This document shows, one piece after another, positions 25,542-34,326 of a stretch of 64,000 nucleotides of DNA. The position numbers were made by a program, and so were the translations under genes. The DNA comes from Pectobacterium punjabense. GTDB lineage: Bacteria; Pseudomonadota; Gammaproteobacteria; Enterobacterales; Enterobacteriaceae. The notes beneath the pieces were generated by a model, which worked only from the letters and a program-made list of their open reading frames with translations, had not been told where the DNA came from and ran no database searches. Every line of letters starts with the position of its first letter. The first letter of the stretch is position 1. The stretch lies in the NCBI RefSeq assembly GCF_012427845.1, contig NZ_CP038498.1:3968001-4032000 (forward strand), written 5' to 3'.

Positions 25542-26371
25542 TTGCCTTTAGCAAACTCGCCCGGCGTCAGCCCCAACGAATTTTTGAAATGACGGTGGAA
25601 GTGGCTCTGATCGGTAAAACCACACTGTACCGAAACATCAAGAATCGTGTTGCCTTTACGCAGTAGATCTTTCGCCTTACGCAAGCGCGCTTGAATCAAA
25701 TAAGCGTGGGGTGTGATACCGACAACGGCCTTAAACTGCCGTAAGAAGTGCCATACGCTAAGCTCGGCAAGTTCTGCCAGTTCAACAAGGGCGAGTTCTC
25801 TCTCAGGATAGCCGTCCATAAACGCTTTAACATTCAATATATTTTGGGTCGAAACAGGTAGCGTCTGTGGCGTAAGACGAGTCTTGCTATAGCGCATCGT
25901 CAGCCAGGTTAATGACGACAACAGCAGCGTTTCTTTCAATAGCATATTGCCCGGCTGAGCAAGCATATTGAAGGTCATGAGCAGTTGTTCCGCCAATCCT
26001 GGATCGTGCACCACAGCGTCAGGAAACCACGGAATGGAATCCTTTTCGCGTTGAAGATCCTGATTAATTGAGCGAAAAAGGTCAGGATGAGGATAAATGG
26101 CTCGATAGGCCCAGCCGGTTTCTACCTCGGAACTTCCCGTATGCACATCGTCTGCATTCACCAAAATGATGTCACCTTTAGGCGCAACGTGCTCCGCACC
26201 AGAGCGATAAAAGCGCTGAGCGCCCTGTTCAATCACGCTGATGCAATAGGTATCATGAACATGACGAGGAAAGCGTTGCTGGTAGTACTGCGCCTGCAAC
26301 ATATCCAGACCACCGAGTGCCTCCAGGTGTCTGAAATTTGTCTGCTCTTGCGCAACCAGCTTTTTATGCAC
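25535..26371 (-). CDS. AraC-family transcriptional regulator
   Basis: The 278-residue protein has an N-terminal AraC-type cupin sensor (YYQQRFPRHVHDTYCISVIEQG, GDIILVNADDVHTG) and a C-terminal double helix-turn-helix (ELAELSVWHFLRQFKAVVGITPHAYLIQARL and VSVQCGFTDQSHFHRHFKNS). AraC regulators of this layout are often found beside AzlCD or LysE exporters, so control of the downstream azlCD-like pair is likely but inferred. The stop codon TAA at 25535-25537 lies within an ERIC-type repeat. Confidence 0.88.
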   Translation of the reverse strand: MHKKLVAQEQTNFRHLEALGGLDMLQAQYYQQRFPRHVHDTYCISVIEQGAQRFYRSGAEHVAPKGDIILVNADDVHTGSSEVETGWAYRAIYPHPDLFRSINQDLQREKDSIPWFPDAVVHDPGLAEQLLMTFNMLAQPGNMLLKETLLLSSLTWLTMRYSKTRLTPQTLPVSTQNILNVKAFMDGYPERELALVELAELAELSVWHFLRQFKAVVGITPHAYLIQARLRKAKDLLRKGNTILDVSVQCGFTDQSHFHRHFKNSLGLTPGEFAKGNV

Positions 26372-26510
26372 GCGTTAACCCTCTTGTCATTTGTACAAAA
26401 TTGCTCAGGCAGAGAAGAAAAATAAGCGATCTTCATCATCCAGAAACGGTGTACCTGTTTCACTGATTCTATCAGAAACGGATTAACATCCCCATGCTGG
26501 AAAAAAACAG

Positions 26511-27965
26511 ATCGAGTAGGAGGCGGGATCGCTCCCGCCGTCCTCTCACACCACCGTACGTACGGTTCCGTATACGGCGGTTCAGGTTAACTCTGGAACT
26601 GCCTGTGTTCTTCGAGTAGTGATAGCAAGCCCGCCTTCCTTAGCCACGAGACTTTAATCGCTTGATTCATATGCCTCGCTCCCGCGTTCCACCACGCTCC
26701 TCGTTGGTTGCTCGCTGAACGCCACGCCCTTTCTTCCGTTAAACCCGCTTGCATTAACTTCTTCGCTCGCGTGCCTGGACGCTTCCATTGCCGCCACAGC
26801 AGGCAACGCAACTTCCTGTTTATCCCGCTATCTATTTCCTCCAGTACCCCTTTCACCTCGGTGTATCGGAAGTAACTTATCCAGCCTCTGAGGAGCGGTT
26901 TCAGTTTATTGATGACACTCTGGATTGACGCCGAGTTATGCCCTGTCGTCAGACTGCGCAGCTTTTCCTTTAACCTCGCTACACTACTGCCTGCCACTTT
27001 TAAGCGAACCTGTTTGTGCCTGACGCACTGCCTGCCATGCGTTGCGTGCCGGGCGGAAGCCATAACTGGAATTTGAGAAGGTCGGGTCGACGATAGCGCT
27101 CAGCTTCTGCGCTATCGCTTGTTGGATAAGTCTGTCTGCTACCGTCGGGATACCTAATGTTCTCACGCCGCCATCTGGCTTTGGGATGTCCATTTTACGT
27201 ATCGCGCGGGGCGGATAATGTCCTGTCATCAATGCACTTTTGATGCTTGCCCAGTTTTCTTTCAGCCACGGCTTTAACGCTGACACGCTGAGATTATCTA
27301 CCCTGCCGCACCTTTGTTTTCCACCACGCGCTGATAGGCCAGCATCATATTGGCTCTCTGTCACCGTTTCGATTGTCAACGGCACTTCCGCTTTCGTTCG
27401 CCCACTGACCGCCGTGTCGATTTCAGCACCACTACGTTGCGCTCGCGGATTCTGTCCGCAGCCCTGACTGATGGCGGCAATGTTCTGCCCTTGTGCATCA
27501 TTAATCGACATCGAGTATCCGTGTCCTAATTACGGTTAACCTGTTCAGCCCTTCGTGCTCCTGGTCAATGAGTACTACTACGGCGTCGGCTGACTTCTGA
27601 CATTCCCTCCCAACACCTCTCGATATTGGTAGCACAGTGGCAGAATGGCAGAGCTCCCGAGGTAATTCGCGTGACCTTCCTGCATATGTCTGTCGGCTCT
27701 ACGTCACAGCGTTCCGTGTAAGTATTGGGCGTTGACGATATCGGCCGCCTTACCCCGCTGTGCCGCCTGAACCGCTTCCTGTTCGTCAGACCCGCATTTT
27801 GCTTTCAGCTTCCTTCAGATTTCACCTCACGGTGAACACCCTTGCCGTTCAGCTAACACTTCCCCTTACCGGGTGTGTAGAGGACTTGCACCTCCAAGTC
27901 GTCTGTTAACCACCACAGTCAACAGACAGCGCCTGTCAAGGCACTACGCGCCATGCTCGGCGCAC
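26511..27965 (-). mobile_element. Group II intron with defective RT gene
   Basis: On the minus strand the element begins GTGCGCCGAGCATGG at 27965 and ends CCTACTCGAT at 26511. Near its 3' end lie a domain V-like hairpin (26550-26581, with ACCGCCGTA against TACGGTGGT) and a domain VI-like stem with GGCGGGAGCGATCCCGCC (26524-26541). About 450 nt of structured non-coding RNA precede a maturase ORF, now broken. It is inserted immediately after the T run of the chemoreceptor gene's terminator. Exact boundaries are inferred from known intron ends (GUGYG...AY). Confidence 0.85.
26587..27511 (-). pseudogene. Group II intron reverse transcriptase/maturase, internally deleted
   Basis: Two overlapping reading frames encode the two ends of an RT-maturase. 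The N-terminal part (27511 to about 26990) reaches RT motifs up to GVRTLGIPTVADRLIQQAIA and YGFRPARNAWQAVRQAQ. The C-terminal part (about 27040 to 26587) is the maturase/thumb region with LKPLLRGWISYFRY and TRAKKLMQAGLTEERAW. The palm segment with the catalytic YADD is missing, and the frame shifts at the joint near 27000-27040. TGGCAGGCAGT occurs twice, 35 nt apart, around the joint. The protein cannot work as an RT. Confidence 0.85.
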
Positions 27966-27966
27966 C

Positions 27967-27996
27967 GAAAAAAAGCCAGCGACAACGTCGCTGGCC
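27967..27996 (-). terminator. Terminator of the chemoreceptor gene
   Basis: On the minus strand GCCAGCGAC and GTCGCTGGC (arms 27975-27983 and 27987-27995) are followed by seven T residues, 35 nt after the chemoreceptor stop. The group II intron starts two bases after the T run. Confidence 0.9.
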
Positions 27997-28030
27997 ATCA
28001 ATGGTACTTTCTTTTTTTACCGTCAGGGGG

Positions 28031-29650
28031 CTACATCAGGTGAAAACGGGACACGCCAAGATTTAACCGCTCAGCCTGCTGCTCCAGAGATGCGGCTGAT
28101 GAGGAGGCCTCCAACACCAGCGTCGCATTTTGTTGCGTGACCCGATCCATTTCTGATATTGCTAACGACACCTGATTGATACCGCTGCTTTGCTCATCGG
28201 AAGCCAGCGCGATCTCATTCATGATTCGGGTAACGTTATTAATTTCAGCGACAATCTCAGCCATCGCTTTACCCGCTTCAGATGCCAGCGTCGTACCTTC
28301 TGTTACTCTGGTTTCGGATTCTTTAATCAACGCGGCAATTTCCGTTGCGGCGTTAGCCGAACGCTGTGCCAGGCTACGCACTTCTCCTGCCACCACCGCG
28401 AATCCTTTGCCCTGCTCGCCTGCTCTGGCTGCTTCAACTGCCGCATTCAGCGCTAGAATATTAGTCTGGAATGCAATCCCATTAATGAGCGCGATAATCT
28501 CAGAGATTTTGTCTGAACTCTTGGCAATACCAGCCATAGAATCCACCACCTGTTCAACAATATTGCCACCGTTTACGGCCTTGGAAGACGTCTCCGTCGC
28601 TACCTCACTGGCATGATGCGCATTATCGGTATTCTGCTTCACCGCTGCGGTAAGTTGCTCCATGCTGGCTGCTGTTTCCGCCAGTGCCGCAGCCTGCTGT
28701 TCCGTTCGAGCGGATAAGTCTGTGTTACCAACGGCGATTTTCGTCGAACTACTATGGATCGACTCCGCACTATCACGCACCGATCCAACCGTTTCGGAGA
28801 GTGAATCCTGCATTTGCTGGATATTTCCCCCCAAAATGCCGATTTCATTTCTTCCCACATCCACGCTCGTGCGCGTCAAATCCCCCTGCGCGATAGCCTG
28901 TATGCGCGACACCCAATACTGCACTGGATTAATAATGACCCGACGAATTAATAAGAACGTCATACCAGTTAGCACAATGGCAAGAATAAACGCCCCTGTC
29001 ATCAGCGTATATCCCAACGTTGAATGTCTTTCGGCCGTCACATTAATATTTTTTGCCATCTCAACCCGATAAAGATAAGACGCTTTCAGCGGTACGTCAT
29101 ACTCATCGTCCAGCTTAGACAGGGTTGTCGACTCAAACGCATTGAGTTCGTCAACATTGCCCCGTTTCGCGATATCAAACATGGGCTTGATACCCCGCTC
29201 AACATAATCGCTATAACGCGCTTTCAATTCATTATCACGTGCTTGTTCAACGTCAGCGCGAACCGCTCTATTTTGATATCCGTTAAACATTTGTTGCGAC
29301 ATCATCAGCCGTTCTTCGGCGGCTTTCATACTGGCGTTGTAATTGTTCGTAAGGCCATTATGTAAGTGGTTCACGGCATGCAACAGATTCATACGTGCCG
29401 CACGCATATGATTCGCGCTATCAACTAACTCCATCCGGACGTTCAATTCCAGCGTTGATTCATTTAATGACAATTCCGCTTGCTTCAAAAAATAGGACGA
29501 CGTCGCCACAGCCAGAGCGAAGAGCAATAAAACACCAGAAAAAACAACAACAAAGAGAGGCGTCAGCTTAATGTTATGTACCCCAGGGGTGGACTGCCAG
29601 GATTCTGGCTTTTCGTAAAGCGCTATTGACTGATACGGTACATCGCTCAT
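28031..29650 (-). CDS. Methyl-accepting chemotaxis protein
   Basis: A 539-residue transmembrane chemoreceptor. It has a first membrane segment near residues 31-52, a periplasmic sensor of about 160 residues that looks helical (four-helix bundle type), a second membrane segment near 213-235, a HAMP domain ([20 protein letters not shown]), and the cytoplasmic coiled coil with the hairpin tip [40 protein letters not shown]. It lacks the C-terminal NWETF-type pentapeptide, so it probably depends on other receptors for CheR/CheB tethering. The ligand cannot be told. It is single, with its own terminator. Confidence 0.93.
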   Translation of the reverse strand: MSDVPYQSIALYEKPESWQSTPGVHNIKLTPLFVVVFSGVLLLFALAVATSSYFLKQAELSLNESTLELNVRMELVDSANHMRAARMNLLHAVNHLHNGLTNNYNASMKAAEERLMMSQQMFNGYQNRAVRADVEQARDNELKARYSDYVERGIKPMFDIAKRGNVDELNAFESTTLSKLDDEYDVPLKASYLYRVEMAKNINVTAERHSTLGYTLMTGAFILAIVLTGMTFLLIRRVIINPVQYWVSRIQAIAQGDLTRTSVDVGRNEIGILGGNIQQMQDSLSETVGSVRDSAESIHSSSTKIAVGNTDLSARTEQQAAALAETAASMEQLTAAVKQNTDNAHHASEVATETSSKAVNGGNIVEQVVDSMAGIAKSSDKISEIIALINGIAFQTNILALNAAVEAARAGEQGKGFAVVAGEVRSLAQRSANAATEIAALIKESETRVTEGTTLASEAGKAMAEIVAEINNVTRIMNEIALASDEQSSGINQVSLAISEMDRVTQQNATLVLEASSSAASLEQQAERLNLGVSRFHLM

Positions 29651-30170
29651 TTTTACATCCGTCGAGTTATTCAGAAGGTTGCTGTGAAGTAAATTTCAGG
29701 TAAGCAAGAAAAAATAAAACGCCACTACATGTTACATATTAATTAAAGATTGTGATAATCTGCGTTAAATGCAAGAAAAAAAATAGTAACCCATGAAAAA
29801 TAATTTTATCAATAAGATCACCATCACGAAAAAACGTCATTTTAACGATAATTTCTTCAATTAAAAATCATTCATAACATGAACTATTACATAGAGTTAG
29901 TGAATAATCCGAATTAAGACTTTTGCGTTACAGCATCTTATTAGTATAGAAACACATTCATAGAATTGTTTAATTTTAATGACAATAGATTTCACCCTAA
30001 CATTCAATATTGGGTATTAAACGTTACGTTAGTAATATCTGAATACGGTTCTCTGAAATGTATTCTTCCTCTTCCTTTCAACCTGCTTTTGCGAAGCCAC
30101 ACGCAGGCTCGCCACGCCATTCAATAGCCAGTGAAATAAGCGGGTATATTTCATTCTTGATCAACACCAA
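29651..30170. other. Gene-free spacer upstream of the chemoreceptor
   Basis: About 520 bases, A+T-rich between 29690 and 30050. It should hold the chemoreceptor promoter, but I saw no convincing sigma-28 consensus. No ORF or repeat recognised. Confidence 0.4.
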
Positions 30171-30202
30171 TGTTGACACTCGTCAACAAACAAACATACC
30201 AT
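30171..30202 (+). promoter_or_regulatory. Candidate promoter with overlapping palindromic operator
   Basis: TGTTGAC-ACTC-GTCAACA at 30171-30188 is a perfect 7-bp inverted repeat. Inside it is a -35 TTGACA (30173-30178), with a -10-like TACCAT (30197-30202) 18 bp on. A bound protein would block the -35. It precedes the broken small ORF at 30215 and its HTH partner, so autoregulation by the HTH protein is an obvious idea, unproven. Confidence 0.5.
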
Positions 30203-30214
30203 GACCGTATATAG

Positions 30215-30441
30215 ATGAAAAAACACCCAAACAAGCATATTCAGGCAGCCATTGAATATGCATTAGCGCAGGGCTGGCGTTTTATCCCAGCAACGGGCAT
30301 GCATTTGGCAGGCTTATCTGCGGCACGCCGGACCACAGCACTCATATGATGAGCATTTGGTCCACGCCATCAATCCCGGAAAATCATGCAAAGCAGATCC
30401 GCCGTAACGTCGATAACTGCCTGACAATACTGAAAAAATAA
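30215..30441 (+). pseudogene. Frameshifted small ORF, upstream partner of an HTH gene
   Basis: The first frame reads MKKHPNKHIQAAIEYALAQG and WRFIPATG, then runs out of homology and stops at 30350. A second frame picks up at about 30298 as HAFGRLICGTPDHSTHMMSI and continues WSTPSIPENHAKQIRRNVDN to a stop at 30441. Together these give a small basic protein of about 75 residues of a kind I recognise from other proteobacteria paired with an HTH gene, but without an established function. A small deletion between ATG and HAF has destroyed the frame. The start has no Shine-Dalgarno and is close to the expected transcript start. Confidence 0.7.
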
Positions 30442-30469
30442 AAGATATATACGGCTTACCGAGGAATTT

Positions 30470-31030
30470 ATGACAACGTATCACTTTTCTCTCACGCTAG
30501 CGGGCGTTTGCGCAGATACGGCTGGGCTGGAAGATGCACTTTTTGCCAGCGGCTGCGACGACGCGTTGATCTGCTTCTATGGCAGCGCCGTCTATCTCGA
30601 ATTTGATCGAGAAAGCCCCCGTTTTTCTACCGCGGTCATCAGCGCTATTCATGACATCGAGTCAGCAGGTATCCAGGCCAGAGTCCACTCCGTTGATGCA
30701 GTCTGGGTTGGGATCAGTGATATCGCAGCCTTGTCTACGATGTCGCGTCAGGCGATTGCGCTTCTCAAAGATGGAAAACGTGGCGCAGGCGATTTCCCCT
30801 CCCCAGTCCAACGTTTACGCGGCACATCACCGCTGTGGGAGTGGAGCGATGTCGCAGACTGGCTGGCCAAACAAAAAAAAATCCCACAATCGTTAGCCGA
30901 CAACGCTCGGGAGCTTGCCACGATTAATCTGGCCTTACAGATACGAAATGCCCGCCAACAGGATGAATTAGCACGCTATTGTGCACTGCTCAGCGAAGGT
31001 AAGCCATTACGTGAACAAGTCATTACGTGA
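30470..31030 (+). CDS. Putative DNA-binding protein, partner of the broken small ORF
   Basis: A 186-residue protein. The first 85 residues form an unknown alpha/beta domain (MTTYHFSLTLAGVCADTAGL, then two copies of a hydrophobic strand pattern). Residues about 88-135 look like an AlpA/MerR-type helix-turn-helix (VGISDIAALSTMSRQAIALL, then SPLWEWSDVADWLAKQ). The last 45 residues are helical. GAGGAA precedes the ATG. It begins 28 nt after the frameshifted ORF, and the arrangement (small basic protein, then DNA-binding protein, palindromic operator in front) resembles a toxin-antitoxin module. This is inference; no member is identified. Confidence 0.65.
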   Translation: MTTYHFSLTLAGVCADTAGLEDALFASGCDDALICFYGSAVYLEFDRESPRFSTAVISAIHDIESAGIQARVHSVDAVWVGISDIAALSTMSRQAIALLKDGKRGAGDFPSPVQRLRGTSPLWEWSDVADWLAKQKKIPQSLADNARELATINLALQIRNARQQDELARYCALLSEGKPLREQVIT

Positions 31031-31123
31031 ACCGCGCCGCTGATGCCACTTCGTCACGCAAGCTCTCCGCAATAGCCAAAAAATGACGCGACGATCCGTA
31101 GTAGGGTGGCAGGTAAACGCCAT

Positions 31124-31414
31124 AAAAAAAGCCAGCGAGAAAACTCGCTGGCTGGTGAAACATCACCATTACTCAGAATACATTGTTTTACTCAGAATAC
31201 GTTTCCTCACACCACCTAGAGCCAATGACGATACTCTTCATCAGACATTTCGTTTAGGTGCCACTGCGTCGCCTGCTGCAATAAGGCAACGCGCTGCTGG
31301 GTAGACATCCATCGCAACCACTTCGCTTTACACGTCGATAGATAGGTTCGATAGAACTGGGACAAACGGGAAATTGTCATGATCCACCTCCTCTCTTTCC
31401 TTGCTAGAAAGTAT
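31124..31414 (-). ncRNA. sgrS: SgrS small RNA, sugar-phosphate stress
   Basis: SgrS is an Hfq-binding sRNA that blocks translation of sugar transporter mRNAs such as ptsG. Reading the minus strand, the transcript should start near 31414, after a -10 TATATT (31421-31426). It encodes SgrT, then has the pairing region GTGTGAGG...TTCTGAGTAATGGTG, a GGTG/CACC hairpin and a terminator AGCCAGCGAG/CTCGCTGGCT (31153-31130) with seven T. This order matches E. coli SgrS. At about 290 nt it is longer than the E. coli RNA (227). The 5' end is inferred. Confidence 0.88.
31216..31380 (-). CDS. sgrT: SgrT, glucose uptake inhibitor peptide
   Basis: A 54-residue ORF inside sgrS, MTISRLSQFYRTYLSTCKAK then WLRWMSTQQRVALLQQATQW and a C-terminal tail ending EEYRHWL. 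The QFYxxY and WLRWxSxxQRxxxL pattern matches E. coli SgrT (43 residues), which inhibits the glucose permease PtsG. AGGAGGTG lies 5 nt before the ATG, an unusually strong site. The stop is 3 nt before the conserved GTGTGA pairing sequence. A longer in-frame ORF to 31551 would start within sgrR and is rejected. Confidence 0.9.
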   Translation of the reverse strand: MTISRLSQFYRTYLSTCKAKWLRWMSTQQRVALLQQATQWHLNEMSDEEYRHWL

Positions 31415-31470
31415 CGACGTAATATAGGGAAAGATAAATTGATGACTTTAGTGTAGGGAGTTCCTCTTTT

Positions 31471-33129
31471 ATGTCTTCCCCTCGATTGCAACAACAGTTC
31501 ATCCGCCTGTGGCAACACTTTCAGGGGCAAACCACCGATACCACGCTGCAAGAGCTAACCGGGGTGTTGAACTGCTCACGCCGCCACATCCGTTCGTTAT
31601 TGAACGCAATGCAACAAGAAGGCTGGCTCATCTGGCAGGCAGAGGCCGGGCGAGGAAAACGTTCACAGCTCTCCTTTGTCTATACCGGATTAGCGCTACA
31701 GCAACAGCGTGCCGAAGATTTACTGGAACAGGATCGTATTGAGCAGTTGGTGCAGTTGGTGGGTGACAAAGAAGCGGTGCGCCAGATGCTACTCGCCCAC
31801 CTTGGGCGAAGTTTCCGGCAAGGGAAGCATATTCTGCGCATCCTCTATTACCGCCCGTTACGCAATTTATTACCCAGTTCAGCACTACGACGCTCAGAAA
31901 TGCACATTGCGAGGCAAATATTCAGCGGACTGACCAATATAAATGAGGAAAATGGGGAACTGAAACCCGATCTAGCTCATCACTGGCAGAGCCTATCTCC
32001 TCTGCACTGGCGCTTTTATCTGCGTCCAGCCATCCGCTTCCATCACGGTCGTGAACTCACGATGGATGACATCACCCTATCGTTATCGCGCCTCGCGCCG
32101 CTTCCGCTCTTCTCACATATCGAAGCCGTGACCTCACCGATGCCGTTTGTGATTGATATCCGCTTACGCAGCCCAGATAAGTGGTTGCCGTGGCTTTTGG
32201 CCAGCGTGCATGCCATGATCCTGCCGCAAGAGTGGCAAACACTGCCGAATTTCGCCCAACACCCGATTGGCACCGGCCCTTACGCCGTGGTGCGCAATAA
32301 CAGCAGCCAATTGAAGATCCGCGCTTTCGATGACTATTTTGGCTATCGAGCGCTGATTGATGAGGTCAACATCTGGGTCTTGCCGGACGAACCGGAGGAA
32401 ATGCCCGTCTCCGTCCAATTCCAGTCAGACAATTCTCGTCACGAACAGTTGGAAAGCCGGATGGAAGAAGGCGGTTATTTCCTGTTGTTCGACAAACGTT
32501 CACCGCTGAACAAGCGCCCAGAGGCTCAGCAATGGCTCAGGCAGGTATTTAATCCTATTTCGCTGCTCAACCACGCCAATATCAGCAACCAACGCGATTG
32601 GTCGCCAGCCTATAGCCTGCTGCCGCGCTGGCATCACCATCACCCTGACACGCCACAGTCGATGCCAAAAGGGCTGACCGACGTCACGCTCACGTTCTAT
32701 CAGGAGCACCCAGAGTACCGGATATTAAGCGAGATTATGCGCACGCTGCTGGCGCAACAGGGTGTCACTCTACATGTTCAGACCATCAGCTACGAAGATT
32801 GGTATCAGGGCAATGCCGAAAGCGATATCTGGTTTGGTAGCCTGAATTGTTATCTGCCGCTCGAATTCTCTCTGTTCGCCATGCTCTATGAGCTGCCGCT
32901 GGTGCAACATTGTCTGAACGACGACCTGGATACCGACGCACAACAGTGGCGTAATCACTCGCTCCCAATGGCAGAATGGAGTGAAAAACTCATCAAAAGC
33001 GGGCAACTGCATCCGTTATTGCATCACTGGCTGCAACTTCAAGGGCAGCGCAGCATGCGCGGCGTCAGAATGAATATGCTGGGCTGGTTTGATTTTAAAT
33101 CCGCGTGGTTTGCGCCGCCGGAACGCTGA
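31471..33129 (+). CDS. sgrR: Transcriptional activator of sgrS
   Basis: SgrR senses sugar-phosphate stress and activates the divergent sgrS. The 552-residue protein has an N-terminal winged helix ([31 protein letters not shown]), followed by a solute-binding-protein-like domain ([36 protein letters not shown]). The 90-bp space to sgrT/sgrS should contain its operator. As in E. coli, thiBPQ follows on the same strand. Confidence 0.95.
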   Translation: MSSPRLQQQFIRLWQHFQGQTTDTTLQELTGVLNCSRRHIRSLLNAMQQEGWLIWQAEAGRGKRSQLSFVYTGLALQQQRAEDLLEQDRIEQLVQLVGDKEAVRQMLLAHLGRSFRQGKHILRILYYRPLRNLLPSSALRRSEMHIARQIFSGLTNINEENGELKPDLAHHWQSLSPLHWRFYLRPAIRFHHGRELTMDDITLSLSRLAPLPLFSHIEAVTSPMPFVIDIRLRSPDKWLPWLLASVHAMILPQEWQTLPNFAQHPIGTGPYAVVRNNSSQLKIRAFDDYFGYRALIDEVNIWVLPDEPEEMPVSVQFQSDNSRHEQLESRMEEGGYFLLFDKRSPLNKRPEAQQWLRQVFNPISLLNHANISNQRDWSPAYSLLPRWHHHHPDTPQSMPKGLTDVTLTFYQEHPEYRILSEIMRTLLAQQGVTLHVQTISYEDWYQGNAESDIWFGSLNCYLPLEFSLFAMLYELPLVQHCLNDDLDTDAQQWRNHSLPMAEWSEKLIKSGQLHPLLHHWLQLQGQRSMRGVRMNMLGWFDFKSAWFAPPER

Positions 33130-33170
33130 GAGCCTTTCACTGCCGGACTTAACCCTTTACAATGAGCCGT

Positions 33171-33253
33171 TCTCAACGGGGTGCGGAAAATTTTTCGCTG
33201 AGAAGATACCCGTCGAACCTGATCCGGTTAATACCGGCGAAGGGATTTGAGAG
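33171..33253 (+). promoter_or_regulatory. TPP riboswitch (THI element)
   Basis: Conserved TPP-aptamer blocks are present in order: TCAACGGGGTGCGG, CTGAGAAGATACCCG, CGAACCTGATCCGGTTAATA and CGGCGAAGGGA. It lies about 55 nt before the thiB start. In E. coli the same RNA is also known as SroA. It should switch off thiBPQ when thiamine diphosphate is ample. Confidence 0.95.
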
Positions 33254-33309
33254 TGCGGCTTATGCTGCCTCGAAGTCCTTTGCCACCCTATGATTCTCAG
33301 GAGTGCAAA

Positions 33310-34326
33310 GTGTTAAATCAATTCTTACACCGTTCAGCCACCGTGCTGAAAACCAGCCTACCTTGTTTGTTACTGCTCTCAGCATCCGCTTTCGCCAAGC
33401 CCGCGCTTACCGTTTATACCTATGACTCATTCGCTTCCGAATGGGGCCCGGGGCCCGTCATCAAGACCGCGTTTGAAAAAGAGTGCGCGTGCGAGCTGAA
33501 TTTCGTCGCGCTGGAAGATGGTGCATCGCTGCTAAATCGCCTGCGTATGGAAGGAAAAAACAGTAAAGCGGACATCATTCTGGGGCTGGATAACAATTTG
33601 TTGCAGGCCGCAGAGCAAACCGGTCTGTTTGCGCCACACGGTCAGGACACCAGCACCGTCACGGTGCCGGGCGGTTGGAACAATAAAACGTTCGTTCCTT
33701 ACGACTACGGCTATTTCGCCTTTGTGTATAACAAAGACACGCTGAAGAACCCGCCGAAAAGCCTGCATGAGCTGGTGGACAGCAACACGCCGTGGAAAGT
33801 GATCTATCAAGACCCGCGCACCAGCACACCGGGGCTGGGCCTGCTACTGTGGATGCAGAAAGTTTACGGCGACGATGCGCCGCAAGCCTGGCAGAAGCTA
33901 GCGAAAAAAACCGTTACCGTCACCAAAGGCTGGAGCGAAGCCTATGGTTTGTTCCTGAAAGGGGAAGCCGATCTGGTGTTGAGCTACACGACATCGCCGG
34001 CCTACCACATCATCGAAGAGAAGAAAGACAGCTACGCAGCGGCGACCTTTAGCGAAGGACATTATCTGCAAATTGAAATCGCCGGGCAGTTGGCTTCCAG
34101 CAAAAACCCCGAGCTGGCAAAACGCTTTATGCAGTTCATCCTGAGCCCAACCTTCCAGCAGGCTATCCCTACGACAAACTGGATGTATCCGGCGGTGAAA
34201 ACCGAACTGCCTGCAGGCTTCGCAACGCTCGCCGTGCCTGAGAAAGCGATGCAGTTCAGCGCACAAGACGTTGCCGACCAAAGGACGCAGTGGATTCAGG
34301 CATGGCAACGCGCCGTCAGCCACTAA
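33310..34326 (+). CDS. thiB: Thiamine-binding periplasmic protein
   Basis: ThiB delivers thiamine, TMP and TPP to the ThiPQ transporter. With the GTG at 33310-33312 the product is 338 residues, starting MLNQFLHRSATVLKTSLPCL and a signal peptide cleaved after SASAFA, then KPALTVYTYDSFASEWGPGP. An ATG at 33247 would begin inside the riboswitch; AGGAG six nt before the GTG supports the shorter form. Further signatures are GLDNNLLQAAEQTGLF and YQDPRTSTPGLGLLLWMQ. Confidence 0.93.
   Translation: MLNQFLHRSATVLKTSLPCLLLLSASAFAKPALTVYTYDSFASEWGPGPVIKTAFEKECACELNFVALEDGASLLNRLRMEGKNSKADIILGLDNNLLQAAEQTGLFAPHGQDTSTVTVPGGWNNKTFVPYDYGYFAFVYNKDTLKNPPKSLHELVDSNTPWKVIYQDPRTSTPGLGLLLWMQKVYGDDAPQAWQKLAKKTVTVTKGWSEAYGLFLKGEADLVLSYTTSPAYHIIEEKKDSYAAATFSEGHYLQIEIAGQLASSKNPELAKRFMQFILSPTFQQAIPTTNWMYPAVKTELPAGFATLAVPEKAMQFSAQDVADQRTQWIQAWQRAVSH

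Noticed and set aside
29651..29760. Sigma-28 promoter for the chemoreceptor
   Set aside because: I looked for TAAA-N15-GCCGATAA or a near match on the minus strand and found none that I would defend.
31381..31551. Longer version of SgrT starting at 31551
   Set aside because: It would start inside sgrR, upstream of the sgrS promoter. The ATG at 31378-31380 has a near-perfect ribosome site and gives the family N-terminus.
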